A DNA stretch of 64,000 nucleotides, from positions 77,275,877 to 77,339,876 of the forward strand of contig CM040426.1 in assembly GCA_022702705.1 (NCBI GenBank). Direction: 5' to 3'. This document shows, piece by piece, positions 36,701 through 48,092 of this stretch. Within the stretch, counting starts at the first letter, position 1. Each line of letters begins with the position of its first letter. The DNA is from Papilionanthe hookeriana x Papilionanthe teres. Taxonomy: Eukaryota; Streptophyta; Magnoliopsida; Asparagales; Orchidaceae. A model generated the notes under the pieces. That model was not told where the DNA came from and ran no database searches. It saw only the letters and a list, made by a program, of their open reading frames with translations. The position numbers were made by a program, and so were the translations under genes.

Positions 36701-39700
36701 TTCCTCCACTTCAACCAACCAACCTGAATTCTACTATTAACATCCTCATCTATATCACCATCGCTTTGAACAATGGACCCGAGATATCTAAATTGTTCAC
36801 TCCTTTTAATAATTTGATCACCCAAAGTTACACTTCTGTCACTAGGTCAACTATTACTAAAATTACATTCCATGTATTTAGTTTTAGTTCTACTCAAACG
36901 AAGACCTTTAGACTCCAATGTAGATCTCTATAATTCAAGTTTTTCCTGGGTTTTTTCTCTCGTCTTATCCACGAGGAGGATATCATCAGCAAAAAGCATA
37001 CACCAAGGTACATCCTCTTGTAAATGCCCACTAAGACCATCCATAAATAAAGCAAAAAGATATGGGCTTAAAATCGATCCTTGATGTAAACTAACAAAAA
37101 TAGTAAAATAATTGGTCAATCCTCATTCAGTTTGAACACATGTAACAGCTCTAGCATACATATCTTTAATAACTTGAATATAAGACATATCAACACCTTT
37201 TTTCTCAAGGACTCTCCAAAGAACATCTCTAGGAACCTTATCGTAAGCTTTTTCTAAATCAATAAAAATCAAATATAGATCCTCCTTATTATCTCTCGTA
37301 CTTCTCCATCAAACCTCTCAATAAATGTATAGCTTCCATAGTAGACTCGCCCGCATAAATCCAAATTGATTATGAGAAACCTTCGTAATACGTCTTAACC
37401 TATGTTCAATTACCCTCTCCCACAATTTTAAAGTATGACACATCAATTTAATTCCTCTATAATTTACACACTCTTGTGCATCTCCTTTATTCTTAAATAT
37501 GGGGACCAAAATGCTCTTCCTCCACTCCTCAGGCATCTTTTTAGTTTTTAAAATAATATTAAAAAGTTTTAGTAAGCAAAGAAACCCCCAAATCACCTAA
37601 ACATTTCCACACTTCAATTGGGATATCATCAGGTCCTACAGACTTTCCACCCTTAGTTTTCTTTAAAGCGTCATCAACTTCTTTTTTACTAATGCGACGG
37701 TAAAAATGAAAAATTTTATTATTATTAACGATATTAAGATCACTAAGGTCGATCGTACTTTCAGCATCTTCATTAAAAAGTTTATCAAAATAACTCACCC
37801 ACTTATGTTGAATATCTTTTTCTAAGAAAAACACTTTTTGATTTTCATCTTTAATACACATTAATTGAGTTAAATCTTTACTTTTCTTTTCTCTTTGTTT
37901 GGTTAGTTTATACATATATTTTTCTTCGTCCTTAGTATCTAATATGTTATAAAGATTTTTAGCGTCACAGATTATTCTTTTAGACTCTCTGCGAGCCGTT
38001 TTATATTTTTCCCAGTTCTCTACGCTTTTACATTTAAACCAATTTTTATAACATAACTTCTTATAATTTATCTTTTTTTGCACATTATTATTCCACCACC
38101 AACTATTTTTATTTATAGAAACTTTTTCTTTTGATTCTCCAAGTACATCTTTAGCCACTTGTTTAATAGTATCAGTTAATTTTTCTCACATAGCATTTGC
38201 GTCTTTATGGACATCCCAAATATTTAAATCTTGAATTTTACTCATAAAAATAATTTTATTTGTGTCTTTTAGGTGCCCCCATCTGATTCTACGATATTGA
38301 ATCTCGATATTCTTTATTTTACAACTCTTCATCTTAAAATCTGAACTAATAATCAATGTCGGTACTTAATTCCTCACTTGGAACGACCTTACAATCCTTA
38401 CAATCTCGACGATCTCTTCCTCTCATAAGAAAATAATTAATTTGTGTTTTATTAGATCCATTCTTATAAGTAATAAGATGCTCATCTCTTTTCTTGAATA
38501 AAATATTAGTAATAATCATATCATATGCTAAAATAAAATCTAAAATGGTTATACCTTCTTCATTAATCGCTCCATAAGCGTAGCCACCATGAATATTTCT
38601 GAAATCTTCTACCACTTTACCGACGTGCCCATTTAAATCTCCTCCAATAAAAATTTTTTCTTCAAGGGGTATCAAGTGTATTAAGTCTTCTAAATCATTA
38701 TAGAATTTATCTTTAGAGCCTATATCTAAACCAACTTTGAAAGCATAAAGACTTATAATATTAAAAATCTTAATATCGATAATAATCTTAAGTGCTATAA
38801 TTCTATCTCCAACTCTATTAATTTTAACAACATTATCTTTCAAACTCTTATCTATAATTACACCTACACCATTTCTAATACGACTTTTACCAGAATATCA
38901 TAGTTTAAAACCTAAGTTATCAATCTCCTTGGCTTTTTCTCCAACCCATCTAGTTTCTTGAATACATAAGATATTTATCTTTCTATGAATCATAATATCA
39001 ACCAATTCCATAATTTACCATTAAGAGTACCTATATTCCAAGATCCTATCCTAATACTAGTATTATGGACTAACTTCTTTACCCGCATCCGTCCGTAATG
39101 TGGGAACCCTCGCTTACTCGACACTACACCAGGCGTCGGCGTAGCGGCCCTTGCACACTTTCCACTGTATTCAGGCCATACAGTGCGTCGCTTCCAGGGG
39201 ACGCCCTAGCACTTACACAACGATCAAAAGGATTCATGTCTTGAATTTTTTTCGATAAGTTTTACGCTGGCTGTCAACTACCTAACGCAACCCTCCACTT
39301 TTCACATCCGGGCTTGAGACCGGCAACAGCAGTGTTGTAGAAATCATGCAAAAAAAAGAAAATTCAATGTTACCTTCAAGCTAATTTGTAGAAATCATGC
39401 ATGAATTTGACTTAAAAATAGATTTTTGGTGTTTGACAAGTTAATAGATTTCATATTGAAACACTTATTTATTTTCAAACAAAGAAGAAACAGGTTTGTA
39501 ATTTACAATAAATTCTATAATGTGACAATATAATTTGCTTTTTCTTGGTAGGTTGAACGATTCTCTGTTGATAGGGCATGTTTACGCTTTTTGGATTTTC
39601 CATCAAAGTCATATAGTCCTCAAACCTCGCTAGCATATACAATCTGCTTCCCTGATGCTTGGTCACAAGATTTTGATGAGAAAATGTCCTTTTGTTCTTC

Positions 39701-41403
39701 TCAATATTTTCCTGCTAATTAGAGTTTGTAAGATAGATTTATGTAACACATAGTTTGGACATGCCAGGGTTCTAATGTTTCTCATTCTAATAATGCGTTA
39801 AAGATCGATCAGCTATATTGACTGTGAGAACAGGTGAATATGGCTTGCCATTTGAACTTCTGGATTCAATATTCTGGGATTCTTGATCTCTATTACTATA
39901 CATAGGAGCTAGAGGAAAGTTACCTTTTTGGGCTAAAAGAGGAGCTGAAGCTTTTTTTAGGAGTGACTGAATTGTAGAGAAGATTCAATTCCTCTTTGTT
40001 CAGAGAAGTATTGCTAGGACAATGTCACCAAGATGGTTATTGGTTTTCATGGTTAGCCTCTTGCTTTATGTTTGATAAGCATGAGCATCGTTGTGTTCAT
40101 TTTATAGATGAGAGACTAGCTTACCATATAGTTTCTTTCAATTTTCTTATGTGTGGTTGGTCTTGTTACAAACTTCACTTGAAATATTACCTATTTTTCC
40201 CCTCCGTGTCATTTCCTAATTTTGTTTTGAATAAGGTTCTTGGTATCTAAATTAATCGTCCTTCGTCAAATTTCTTCTCCTCGAACATCAGTGAATACTT
40301 CAACTTAAGTTAGTAAATGAATCCCTAGGATTCTTCCATGAACATACTCTAGATTTTTGTTAAGGCCTTCGAGAAAATTGTAGGTTATTGTTTGTTTTAT
40401 TCTTAAGTTTGATTTATTTACCCGCATACTTCTCACATTAATCCTTTAGCACAATTATGTTTAGTTCTTACTAGAGTACTGTATAGTGCAGTATTCAGTG
40501 GCACGTATGCTTCTTTTTTAAGATTATGAGCATGATCTCTTATTCACATAATTGAGAAAAATTTCATGATTTGGATACCATATTGACTTTTTCAAAATTG
40601 CTCGAGCAGCTTGTTAGACCAAATATAGGGGGTTAATAGGGTTTTCCATAGAATTGGTTGTATCCCGCACTGGAAAGGGTTGCCTGCTTTAGGCTGACAT
40701 CTATCAATCATATATCCAATATTTTCTCATCCTCGAGTATGACCATTGGAAGAATTTCTTCTATTAAAGTTTGTAGGATGTGATTTGAAATGAGTACTCC
40801 ATGGGGACTCCTACATTTATGTGATAACATGTTAAAGAGGAGGAAGATCCCATTTTCTCTCCATCTTTGTTTGATCCTTTTAGGGCCTTCTATGGCCGTC
40901 AACTTTTGATTAGCCTGAAATAGGCTCTGATATAATTTTTGAAAGGATATGTGAAGTAGAAGAATAGAGTTCAAGTGTCGGAATGCTTGCTTTAATCAAT
41001 TGACCAAAACTTGGCCTTATAAATAGAGGATTATAAAGGTTAAAAATCGGGACAAGGTTAATACATCCTTGTCAGAATGTAATCTAAAAGATTCCAAAAG
41101 ATTTATTTGAAAGACAGTACTCAAACAATTCCCTTAACAAACCCATGCCAACTGCCTTTCATTGCGTCCCAAGTTGCATCATGCCAAGTGGACGAAATAT
41201 GTAAAATTTACATCTAGGAAAGATCCGACAGATGTTTTTGCCATGGGAGGAAGATCCGCTGGTTGTTTTTAACTGTGCTAGTCTAGGCACAGGAAACCGC
41301 CAGCCCCAACCTGCCATTTATGTGCTAGATTAGAGAAAACTTCTGGTTCTGTAGAAGCTAATTAGTATTTATTCTCTCTTTTTTGGCATTGGGAGGCTGC
41401 TGG

Positions 41404-41437
<34 letters not shown>

Positions 41438-41646
41438 TATATACAGTAGCTTATTTTTTTGATATTGTTGACCAAATTGCAGCTTGCTGTGTTCATTACT
41501 AGATATATAAAGGGCCATGATATTTGGTTTCCTTTCTTTTTTGCAGCATTAGGCTAACAACCTTTGATATCGTTAAACGTCTCATTCGTGAGGGGCAAAA
41601 GGAGCTGGAAGAAATCAGGGAGGAAAACAATGAAAAAGTTGTTTAA
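27696..41646 (+). CDS. Plastid-type mitochondrial carrier family protein (envelope ADP/ATP or PAPS carrier subfamily), 10 exons
   Basis: Exons: 27696-28037, 28156-28212, 33150-33212, 33296-33352, 33458-33541, 33656-33724, 33786-33898, 33999-34168, 35508-35586, 41547-41646; 1134 nt, 377 aa, one open frame. All three carrier repeats are present, with signatures PLDRIK (105-110), PLDVLR (205-210) and PLDTVR (295-300), each followed by an E/D-G...Y-x-G half-motif (EEGVKGYWKGN, EEGFFSFYGG, RDGFVGLYRG). The first ~65 residues are Ser/Arg/Gly-rich and look like a chloroplast transit peptide. Residues such as LFTAGALAGAAAK and LGPSLIGIAPYIAVNF place it with the plant thylakoid/envelope ADP,ATP carrier and PAPST1 group, which exchange ATP/ADP or PAPS/PAP across plastid membranes; substrate cannot be settled here. 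Introns are GT-AG except the first (see findings). Introns 2 (4.9 kb) and 9 (6.0 kb) are swollen by transposons. Confidence 0.93.
28271..28422. mobile_element. Small MITE in intron 2 of the carrier gene
   Basis: AGCCTGTTTGGATG on the left and the complement of GATCCAAATAAAAC on the right are imperfect inverted ends. Inside them GGAAATGAAA-type and TTTCATTTCATTTC-type segments also pair, giving a ~150-bp foldback typical of a MITE. No sure target duplication. Confidence 0.5.
30068..30660. repeat. Unclassified GC-rich insertion in intron 2
   Basis: Purine- and GC-rich DNA sharply different from the AT-rich intron. It contains a run of ten G near 30138 and an imperfect duplication: GTGTTGATGTCTAGAGACTC at 30323 and GTGTTAATGTCTAGAGACTC near 30372. 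No ORF or terminal repeat is recognised. Confidence 0.4.
30722..30770. repeat. (AT)n microsatellite
   Basis: About 24 uninterrupted TA/AT dinucleotides directly before the SINE-like sequence in intron 2. Confidence 0.95.
30773..30955 (+). mobile_element. tRNA-derived SINE-like element in intron 2
   Basis: A TGGTTGCGGCCTTTAGC stretch (30795-30811) resembles a polymerase III A box, and GGGTTTGAATCCC (about 30830-30842) is a B box. A ~110-bp unrelated body follows, ending in nine A (30947-30955). About 180 bp in total fits a plant SINE. A target duplication cannot be read because the left flank is the AT microsatellite. Confidence 0.65.
32302..32855. mobile_element. Tourist-like MITE in intron 2, TAA target duplication
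   Basis: The left end GAGCTCTTTGG and the right end, complement GGTGCTCGTTTGG, form short imperfect TIRs. TAA flanks both sides (32299-32301 and 32856-32858), as expected for PIF/Harbinger elements. Open frames inside (32378-32787, both strands) have no recognised content. Confidence 0.5.
34366..34608. mobile_element. Foldback MITE in intron 8, copy 1
   Basis: The left arm (GGGGCATTTACATACATACG ... CATATCTAACACTTAAAG) and right arm (CTTTAGGTGTTAGATATG ... GACGCATCCC-like end) are inverted relatives, giving long subterminal inverted repeats of about 55 bp around a ~130-bp centre. Confidence 0.5.
35096..35372. mobile_element. Foldback MITE in intron 8, copy 2
   Basis: The same design as the copy at 34366: it opens GGGAGATTTACATATATTCC, and its right arm has AAATTTTAGGTATTAGATGT. 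The two copies are diverged and lie about 490 bp apart in one intron. Confidence 0.45.
35710..35830. repeat. Left member of a diverged direct repeat pair in intron 9
   Basis: Shares GGAATGCTT, TTGGTCAAAATTTGGCC, CATAAATAGA and ACACATCCTTGG with 40975-41085 in the same order. The TATA-like CATAAATAG suggests an LTR-like promoter. Similarity may go on, weakly, to the GCCATTTA motif near 36110 and 41310. Confidence 0.4.
36568..38158 (-). pseudogene. LINE linker and reverse transcriptase, broken
   Basis: The 199-codon frame 37559-38158 covers the linker and the start of the RT (KSVGPDDIPIEVWKCLGDLG). Frames 37318-37596, 36928-37119 and 36568-36825 continue it, with MPEEWRKSILVPIFKNKGDA, the catalytic FADD (in MLFADDILLVDKTRE) and GWLKWRNASDLLCDRK. 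At least three frame changes or stops separate them. Confidence 0.85.
38346..39060 (-). pseudogene. LINE apurinic-type endonuclease domain, broken
   Basis: The 165-codon frame 38346-38843 contains the endonuclease block EKIFIGGDLNGHVG and the later NEEGITILDFILAYDMI. Sequence between 38843 and about 39060 carries the N-terminal part (GSWNIGTLNGK-like) in other frames. The domain nicks target DNA to prime reverse transcription. Confidence 0.8.
40970..41345. repeat. Right member of the diverged direct repeat pair in intron 9
   Basis: Counterpart of 35710-35830, with a better TATA motif (TTATAAATAGAGG near 41020). If the pair are LTRs, the antisense LINE sits inside the element; this is unproven. 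Confidence 0.35.
41405..41443. repeat. (AC)n/(GC)n microsatellite
   Basis: A run of alternating CA, CG and TA dinucleotides about 100 bp before the last exon of the carrier gene. Confidence 0.9.
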
Positions 41647-43875
41647 CTGAAATGTTGTAGTGAGGTCTGATGCTTTATTCTTCCAATATAGATCTTCTTG
41701 TTGGGCATGAACCAGTTCTTCTATTAAATTAATCTTTCATGATATTGCATGAGCCGTCCAAGCAAGAGACTGCACGGGATCATATTTTACAAGGCCAAAA
41801 GGCGACTGTCTTGCTGCTATTGGCTTTCTCTCAGAAGGGAATGCCAGAATGGATAGAGCTATTGGGGAGGCTTTAGGCTGATGGAAGCTTTATTTTTTTC
41901 ATTTTTCTTTTCTTTATTCTTAAATTTAAGTTGAAGCCCATGCATATTTTTTGCAATTAGTTTTCTTTCAGGAATATTTTCTTGTCAAATTTATACAAGT
42001 TCTGAAATGTAGATTTTCAATTCGCCAGCTAAAATGGTGTTTCTTGAATATGATTATGTTTTTCGCTAACATGATGCAATAAGAGTGCCAAATTTCTTGC
42101 TTCAGAATGTTTTATTTCATATATTTTTTTCAATTCCTATTTATTTGTTCTGTTAATCTTTCAGATGTGAAGAATGTTTTGCTTTGGAGGGTTTCTTTTG
42201 TTTGATCATTGACATCTGTAGCTCGGAATTGTCCATCAAATCTCGTGGTGTTATCCTTTTGATTCAGGATCTCTTTTTATACATGTATACCCTCTTGCAT
42301 GTTCGGTTGCAAGTTCGCATTTGTTGAATTCACCACTTACATGTTGCATTTGTTGCATTTTCTTTGGCATGTTGACTCTATTAAGTTGTCTTTGGGGTTT
42401 ATTCCCTTGTGCACTTAATTTGCATTTTATCCATTTTTATGCACAGGAGTTTTAAAGTCTAAATGAAACACTTGTTTCCTTTGCTATAGGTCTAGGTTGT
42501 ATAAGACACATCACATTGGTGGCAAGGGTTTAGATATTCTATTAGTCAACTTGTGGTGATAATAGAAAAATAAGCATTGCAAGCTAGTTTATCTAATTTA
42601 ACAATGTGAATTATCCTATTATTACTAGATCTTATAAATTTGTTTTAAGAATTAGTCTGGGTCAACATTCTTCACTTATTATGATGAGTGTTAGCTCATT
42701 CAAATGCTCGAGATGGAGCTATCTTGGTGACCTCGTGAAGATCCTACAACAATGCCCTTGGGCCCATTTAATGCATGACCATTTATTAGATATATGTGTA
42801 GGCAACATTGTATAGATATTTGTTTAAAACTATGGTTAGGGTATAATTAGGATTTTTATATCCATAGCTATTGTTTGATGTTTTTGCTAGCCATTGCATT
42901 TTCTTTTTCATTTTGTCTACCGAGTTTTAAACTTGTGCACTATCATATTAGTGCAATCTTCTTGTAGTGAGCTAAGTCCAACTGGGATAGCATAATTATT
43001 AAGTCAAACTAATGCAGTTTCTTGGCGCTGTTTACCTCTCCTCCCACGAAAATTGGACTCGATATATGTTGCATACCTATATTAACGTTTGTTTTGTAGG
43101 TCAAATTTTTCTTTGACTTTTATTTATGTATTTTTAAAAGTTCTTAAGAGATCATGTATAAAAATAAGATACTAGCATGAGTTTCAAGGAGCTCAATGCA
43201 CTAGAATCATGTGGTGCGAATCAGGAGCAACTATCCATATCTTATACCAGAACTCCAATTATATTTCATTATATAAATTTAAGATCATGTATGTATTATA
43301 CGAAACCCAACAATCACTTTTTCTTTGGGATATATTACCGATCCAGCTTACCCAAACTTTTTTATATATTTATTTAGTTGGTTTATTTATTTTGTGCATT
43401 GTGTTGCATGTTTTACCTTTATGTACTTGTGATTTATGTGAGTATGATCACAACCAACCTCTTTAGGATAAAATCTTTACCATAAAAGTTTAACTAAAAT
43501 ATTTACCTTTTAAATTTAAGATTAAAATTTTACTGAGATTTTTTAAAACAATAATTTTATCTTTTGCACTTTCTTTTTTATATGGCTCTCGGGCTAATTT
43601 TAAAATGATCATAACTGCATGGATATATCCTTCAAACATGTTAATAGAACCTCCACATTAATGACTTTAGATAATATTGCATTCATATTGCATGTCCCGA
43701 AAGTGTTATCACTTCTCTGACCTGACCGCCCAAACATATGTTTATATGTTTAGAAGTTTTTGCCTAACACGCTTAGGGTGTTTAAGATAGTCTTGTCCCA
43801 GACAGGATCATCAGTCCTTCGTGGGTTGATTCGACTTCGTAGCTTGATTGTTCTTTCTTATTTTTACTTCATAGT
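41647..43875. other. 3' region of the carrier gene and intergenic DNA
   Basis: The presumed 3' UTR, then AT-rich DNA. Short frames at 42606-42815 and 43177-43466 are not recognised. Confidence 0.45.
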
Positions 43876-43888
43876 CTTCCTCATCATA

Positions 43889-44633
43889 AATTGGTTTAAG
43901 TGTAAAAGCTTAGAAAACTAGAAAAATATAAGGTTTGTTGTAGAGAACAATTTGTGATGCTAAAAATTCTACTTTTAGTGATCTTTATAATAGATTAGAT
44001 ACTTAAATGATGAAAATTATATGTATAAAGTAGCCAAATAAAAAGAAAACAAAGTAAAGATTTAATTCACAAGTATAATAAAAATTAAAATAAAAAAGTA
44101 CTTTTTTTTTAGAAGAAGATATTCAAAATAGATGAGTGAGCTATTTTTGATAAGTTTTTTTAATGAAGTTTATTAAAAAATGATCAACTTTAGTGGTCTT
44201 AATAATATTAATAATAATACAACGTTTTATTTTTATCGTTGCATTAGTAAAAAAGAATTTGATAAAGCTTAAATAAAAATAAGGGTGGAAAATCAAGAGG
44301 ACCTCATGATATCCCAATTGAAGTGCGGAGATTTTGAAATTTCTTGGTTTATTAGCTCTTTAATATTATTTTAAAAACTAAAAAGATGTATAAGGAGTGG
44401 AGGAAGAGTATTTTAGTCCCCACTTTTAAGAATAAAGTGGTTGCATATGAGTGTGCAAATTATAGAGGAATTAAGTTGGTGCATACTTTAAATTATGCGA
44501 TTGGGTAATTGAGCATAGGTTAAGACGCGATACAATGATTTCTCATTATCAGTTTGGATTTATGTTAGGCAGGTCTACTATGGATGTTATACATTTATTG
44601 AGAGGTTTGCTGGAGAAGTACCGAGGGAATTGG

Positions 44634-44667
<34 letters not shown>

Positions 44668-45725
44668 TTTTTATTGATTTAGAAAAAGCTTATGATAAGG
44701 TTTCAAGAGAAGTTCTTTGGAGGGTTCTAGAGAAGAAATGTAATGATCTGACTTAATTTAAGTCATTAAAGCTATGTATACTAGAGTATTACTTGTGTTC
44801 AAACAGAATGAGGAATTGACCAGTATTTTCCTATTTCAGTTGGATTACACTAGGGATTGGCTTTTAAACCCATATCATTTTGCTTTAATTATGGATGCTC
44901 TTATTGTACATTTACATGAGTATGTACCTTGGTGTATGCTTTTCACTGATGACATCCTTCTTGTGGATAAAACTAGAGAAATAGTTCAGAAAATACTTGA
45001 ATTATGGAGGTCAACACTAAAGTTTATAGGCCTTATTTGAGTAGATCTAAAACCGAATACATTGAAAGTAAGTTTAGTAGTAGTAGCTCCAGTGGCGAAG
45101 TTGTTACTATGGCTGATCAAATCACTAAAAGGTGTGCTCGTTTTATATATCTTGGGGCTATAGTTCAAAGTGACAGTGAAATAGATGGGGATGTTATCAT
45201 TATAATTCAAGTTGGTTGGTTGAAGTGGAGGAATGCATCAGACCTATTGTGTGATAGACTAGTACTGCTCAAACTGAAAGCAAAATTTTATAAAATGGTG
45301 GTGAGACCTGCAATGCTCTATGGCTAGAATGTTGGCCTTTAAAAGGGAAGCATACAATAAAATTAACTGTTGTTAAGATGAGCATGCATAGGTGGATGAG
45401 TGGCTTGACACTTCAGAGGCAAAATGCGAAGTGAATATATTCATGTTAGGATTGACAGACAAGATTAGAGAGAGTCCTCTTAGATGGTTTGGTCACATTA
45501 AACGCCGACCATCTGATGATCCTGTTAGGAGAGTAGATGTTTTAAACTCGACTTATGTTAAGAAAGGCAAATGTAGACCTAAAAAGACTTGGCCAAACTG
45601 TATAAAAAATGATCTTTAATCTATTAGAATTGAAAATATGACACTCGATAGGACACAAAGCAGAAGAAGAATTCTTGTAGCCGACCCCACTTAGCGGAAT
45701 AAAGGCTTGTTGTTGTTGTTGTAGG
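43889..45725 (+). mobile_element. RTE-clade LINE, 5'-truncated and decayed, with 13-bp target duplication
   Basis: Flanked by CTTCCTCATCATA at 43876-43888 and 45726-45738. It begins in the linker before the RT, has recognisable blocks (SHYQFGFMLGRSTMDVIHLL, FIDLEKAYDKVSREVLW, GWLKWRNASDLLCDR) and ends CCGACCCCACTTAGCGGAAT plus a TTG repeat. An AT microsatellite (about 44636-44665) interrupts the RT coding sequence just before FIDLEKAYDK. The catalytic block reads FTDD instead of FADD. More mutated than the copy at 15121. Confidence 0.9.
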
Positions 45726-45952
45726 CTTCCTCATCATACTCTTGATGGGTGTAAGACCTATTCTACATTTTAAATTTGGTTTAGGAGAATTAGAAATTTC
45801 TTCCTCTAGCTTTAAGGCTACAAATCCAACTTCAGCGATGCAACACATGGATTGCTGACCCGACCCGCAATAACGCAGTGATTTTTGCTTCCAAAAGATG
45901 GCCAAAAACTTGACCAAATTTATAAATAGCGGCTAGTGTATAAAATCATAAT

Positions 45953-48092
45953 GTTGTAAAATTTTTGAAAATATTTTACACACTAAGGGTACTACGCCAA
46001 TATACATATCGTTTCAAGTAATATAAAGTTTTCTTTTATAACCCCAGTATCGATCCCACAGAGAAGCGAGGTAAGCAATCATTTAGGCTAATTCCAGTAT
46101 ATTTCTATAAGGCCTAAATTTGGAAGTTTGATTAAAATGGTTTTTTTAATAACTAATCCTAAATAAAATTCTTAAATAAAAAGATAACTTATGGATAAAT
46201 TGGTTTGGAGAATTTTAAGATGTTAAAGACTACCTTTTTCTTGCAATTACATAGATAATGTGTAGGAAAGAAATGCTTAAAATTTAATGTAGTGCCAAAT
46301 AGAAGCATTCCTGTTCTTTACCCTTTGGTCCATGCATAAAGAACATTGGCTAATCTATAGATCGGTTCAGGATGTTTTATTAGTAGAATGAGTTAATCTA
46401 GGCTCACACTACTAGATGTCCAAGGGTGGCTATGGTCGGCCCTACCAGTGACCCGTTCCCTTTCTATATACCAAATTATTAGAATTTGGTCTGTCACTCT
46501 AAAAACTAATCAATTCTGCGCCCAATAAATAATATCTCACTATTTATTTGCACTTCACCTTGAATAACCTGCACAAGGCCTTCGACTACCCAAGGATTCA
46601 TGTGATATCTACTAGTTAAGAATTCATCTCCTTCTAGGTCTCAGAATTCTTCAATAGGTTTTAACAATACAAGTGATCAATTTGTAAAGTAAATGAAGAT
46701 CCGGTATGAATATCATCACCATAATTTAATAAGAGAATATCTAAGCAAATCTTAATTCCTAAACATGCATCTATTTCATTACAAAATAAAATTAAATGAA
46801 AATAATGGCATAAGAAGTAAAAGGGTTGATAGAATTATGTAATAATTTAAGTGCCAACAAAGAACTTATTTCATTAGTATTATATTGTATTTATGCAACT
46901 ATCTGTCACCTAGAAGCATTTAATAGTTAATTCTATAAAAATGATTTTCCTACACATGCCACTACTTCATATTAAAAGAAAGAGTAAAGAAAATCACTTA
47001 CGAAGCATGGATAAATTACTACAGAAAACTCGGTTTAAAATAAATAAAATCTACTAGAAAGTGTTTACAACAATTACAATAGAATGAATAACACAATACT
47101 TAGCTTTTTCCCTCTGAAGGAAAAAAAGAAGATCTCTCTACCAAACTCTCCCACCGATCCATGCGCCGCTCGTACATTCCTTACATAAATATCTCAAAAT
47201 CCCTCACCAATCTCTCCATAAGATGTAGAAATCTACATCTTCATGACTCTAAATGACTGAGGGGACTAAAGGAGAAGAAAGAGACTATATGGGGTGTCAT
47301 TTTCTCTGTAGAATGGGCTCCTATTTATAGAGCTCTGAAAATGGCCAAGGGTTGCTTAAGACACCTCTTCAAAAGTAGTCCACATTCATTGAATCTTCTA
47401 GAAACCGACTTTGGAGCCTAGGCGCCGGGATCTGGTGCCTAGGCGTCAGACTCATGTGACCAAGTTTCGCACCCCTTCACTTTAGGTCGCACCTCTTCGT
47501 GATTAAAATCGTTCCAATGTGTCCAGATACATTGTATCACATGTCCTATATATTAGAAATAACTTCTACGCTTCTAGAAGGTCTAGAAACTACTTAACAC
47601 CGTCAAAATAACTCCTAAAGTCGTCAAAAATCCGTCCAATAACCGTTTCTGGATGATTCTGGCGCCTAGGCGCTGGGTTCTGGAGCCTAGGCGCCACCCT
47701 GTGCGCAGCTCCACCATTTTTCTTCGTTTGGCTCCGTTTCAACTCCGTTTCGCCCCATTTCAGTTTCGTTGCGTTCCTAACATCTTCACCTACAAGATAG
47801 ACATAAAAACAACCTTTCTCAAAAGTATAATTTCATTCAAAAACATGTGAGAAATATAAAATATATTAAGCATAGAAAGACATATCAATATGTATCAAGT
47901 CGGAATTTTCTTCTTTGCTTACTTTTGGCTCAAAATTGCATAGTTTTTGCTTCATTTTCACTAAAATCATATTTTAATACTTGAAGACAAAAATATGCAA
48001 AATCTCTTCCTTTATAGTGTAATATCTTTAAAAATGTGCATAAAGTTAGCATGAAATGCACACTAAAAATAGGTACTTTTTTTCATGGATCA
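45953..48092 (-). repeat. Diverged Athila-type LTR
   Basis: Aligns with the Athila LTRs at 49795 and 56231: shared blocks are ATACATATCG..TCAAGTAATA, TATCGATCCCACAG, the GTTTACAA / CTTAGCTTTTTCCTCT / AAGATCTCTC series, and the end ATGGATCA. The left boundary is uncertain. It carries four copies of GCCTAGGCG in two pairs. No coding region is attached and no target duplication was proven, so it may be a solo LTR of a related subfamily. Confidence 0.65.

Larger units (their letters stand above)
36199..39338 (-). mobile_element. Nearly full-length RTE-clade LINE, antisense in intron 9 of the carrier gene
   Basis: About 3.1 kb on the minus strand. It starts at about 39338 with a 5' leader (GCTGTTGCCGGTCTCAAGCC), continues through endonuclease and reverse transcriptase, and ends at 36199 with CCGACCCCACTTAGTGAGAT and a GTT repeat. 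It is the most complete of six copies in this window and shows what the others lack. Stops and frameshifts in both domains make it inactive. No certain target duplication was found. Confidence 0.9.

Noticed and set aside
44636..44665. AT microsatellite as an intron of the LINE ORF
   Set aside because: LINE reverse transcriptases lack introns; it is a simple repeat expansion in a dead copy.
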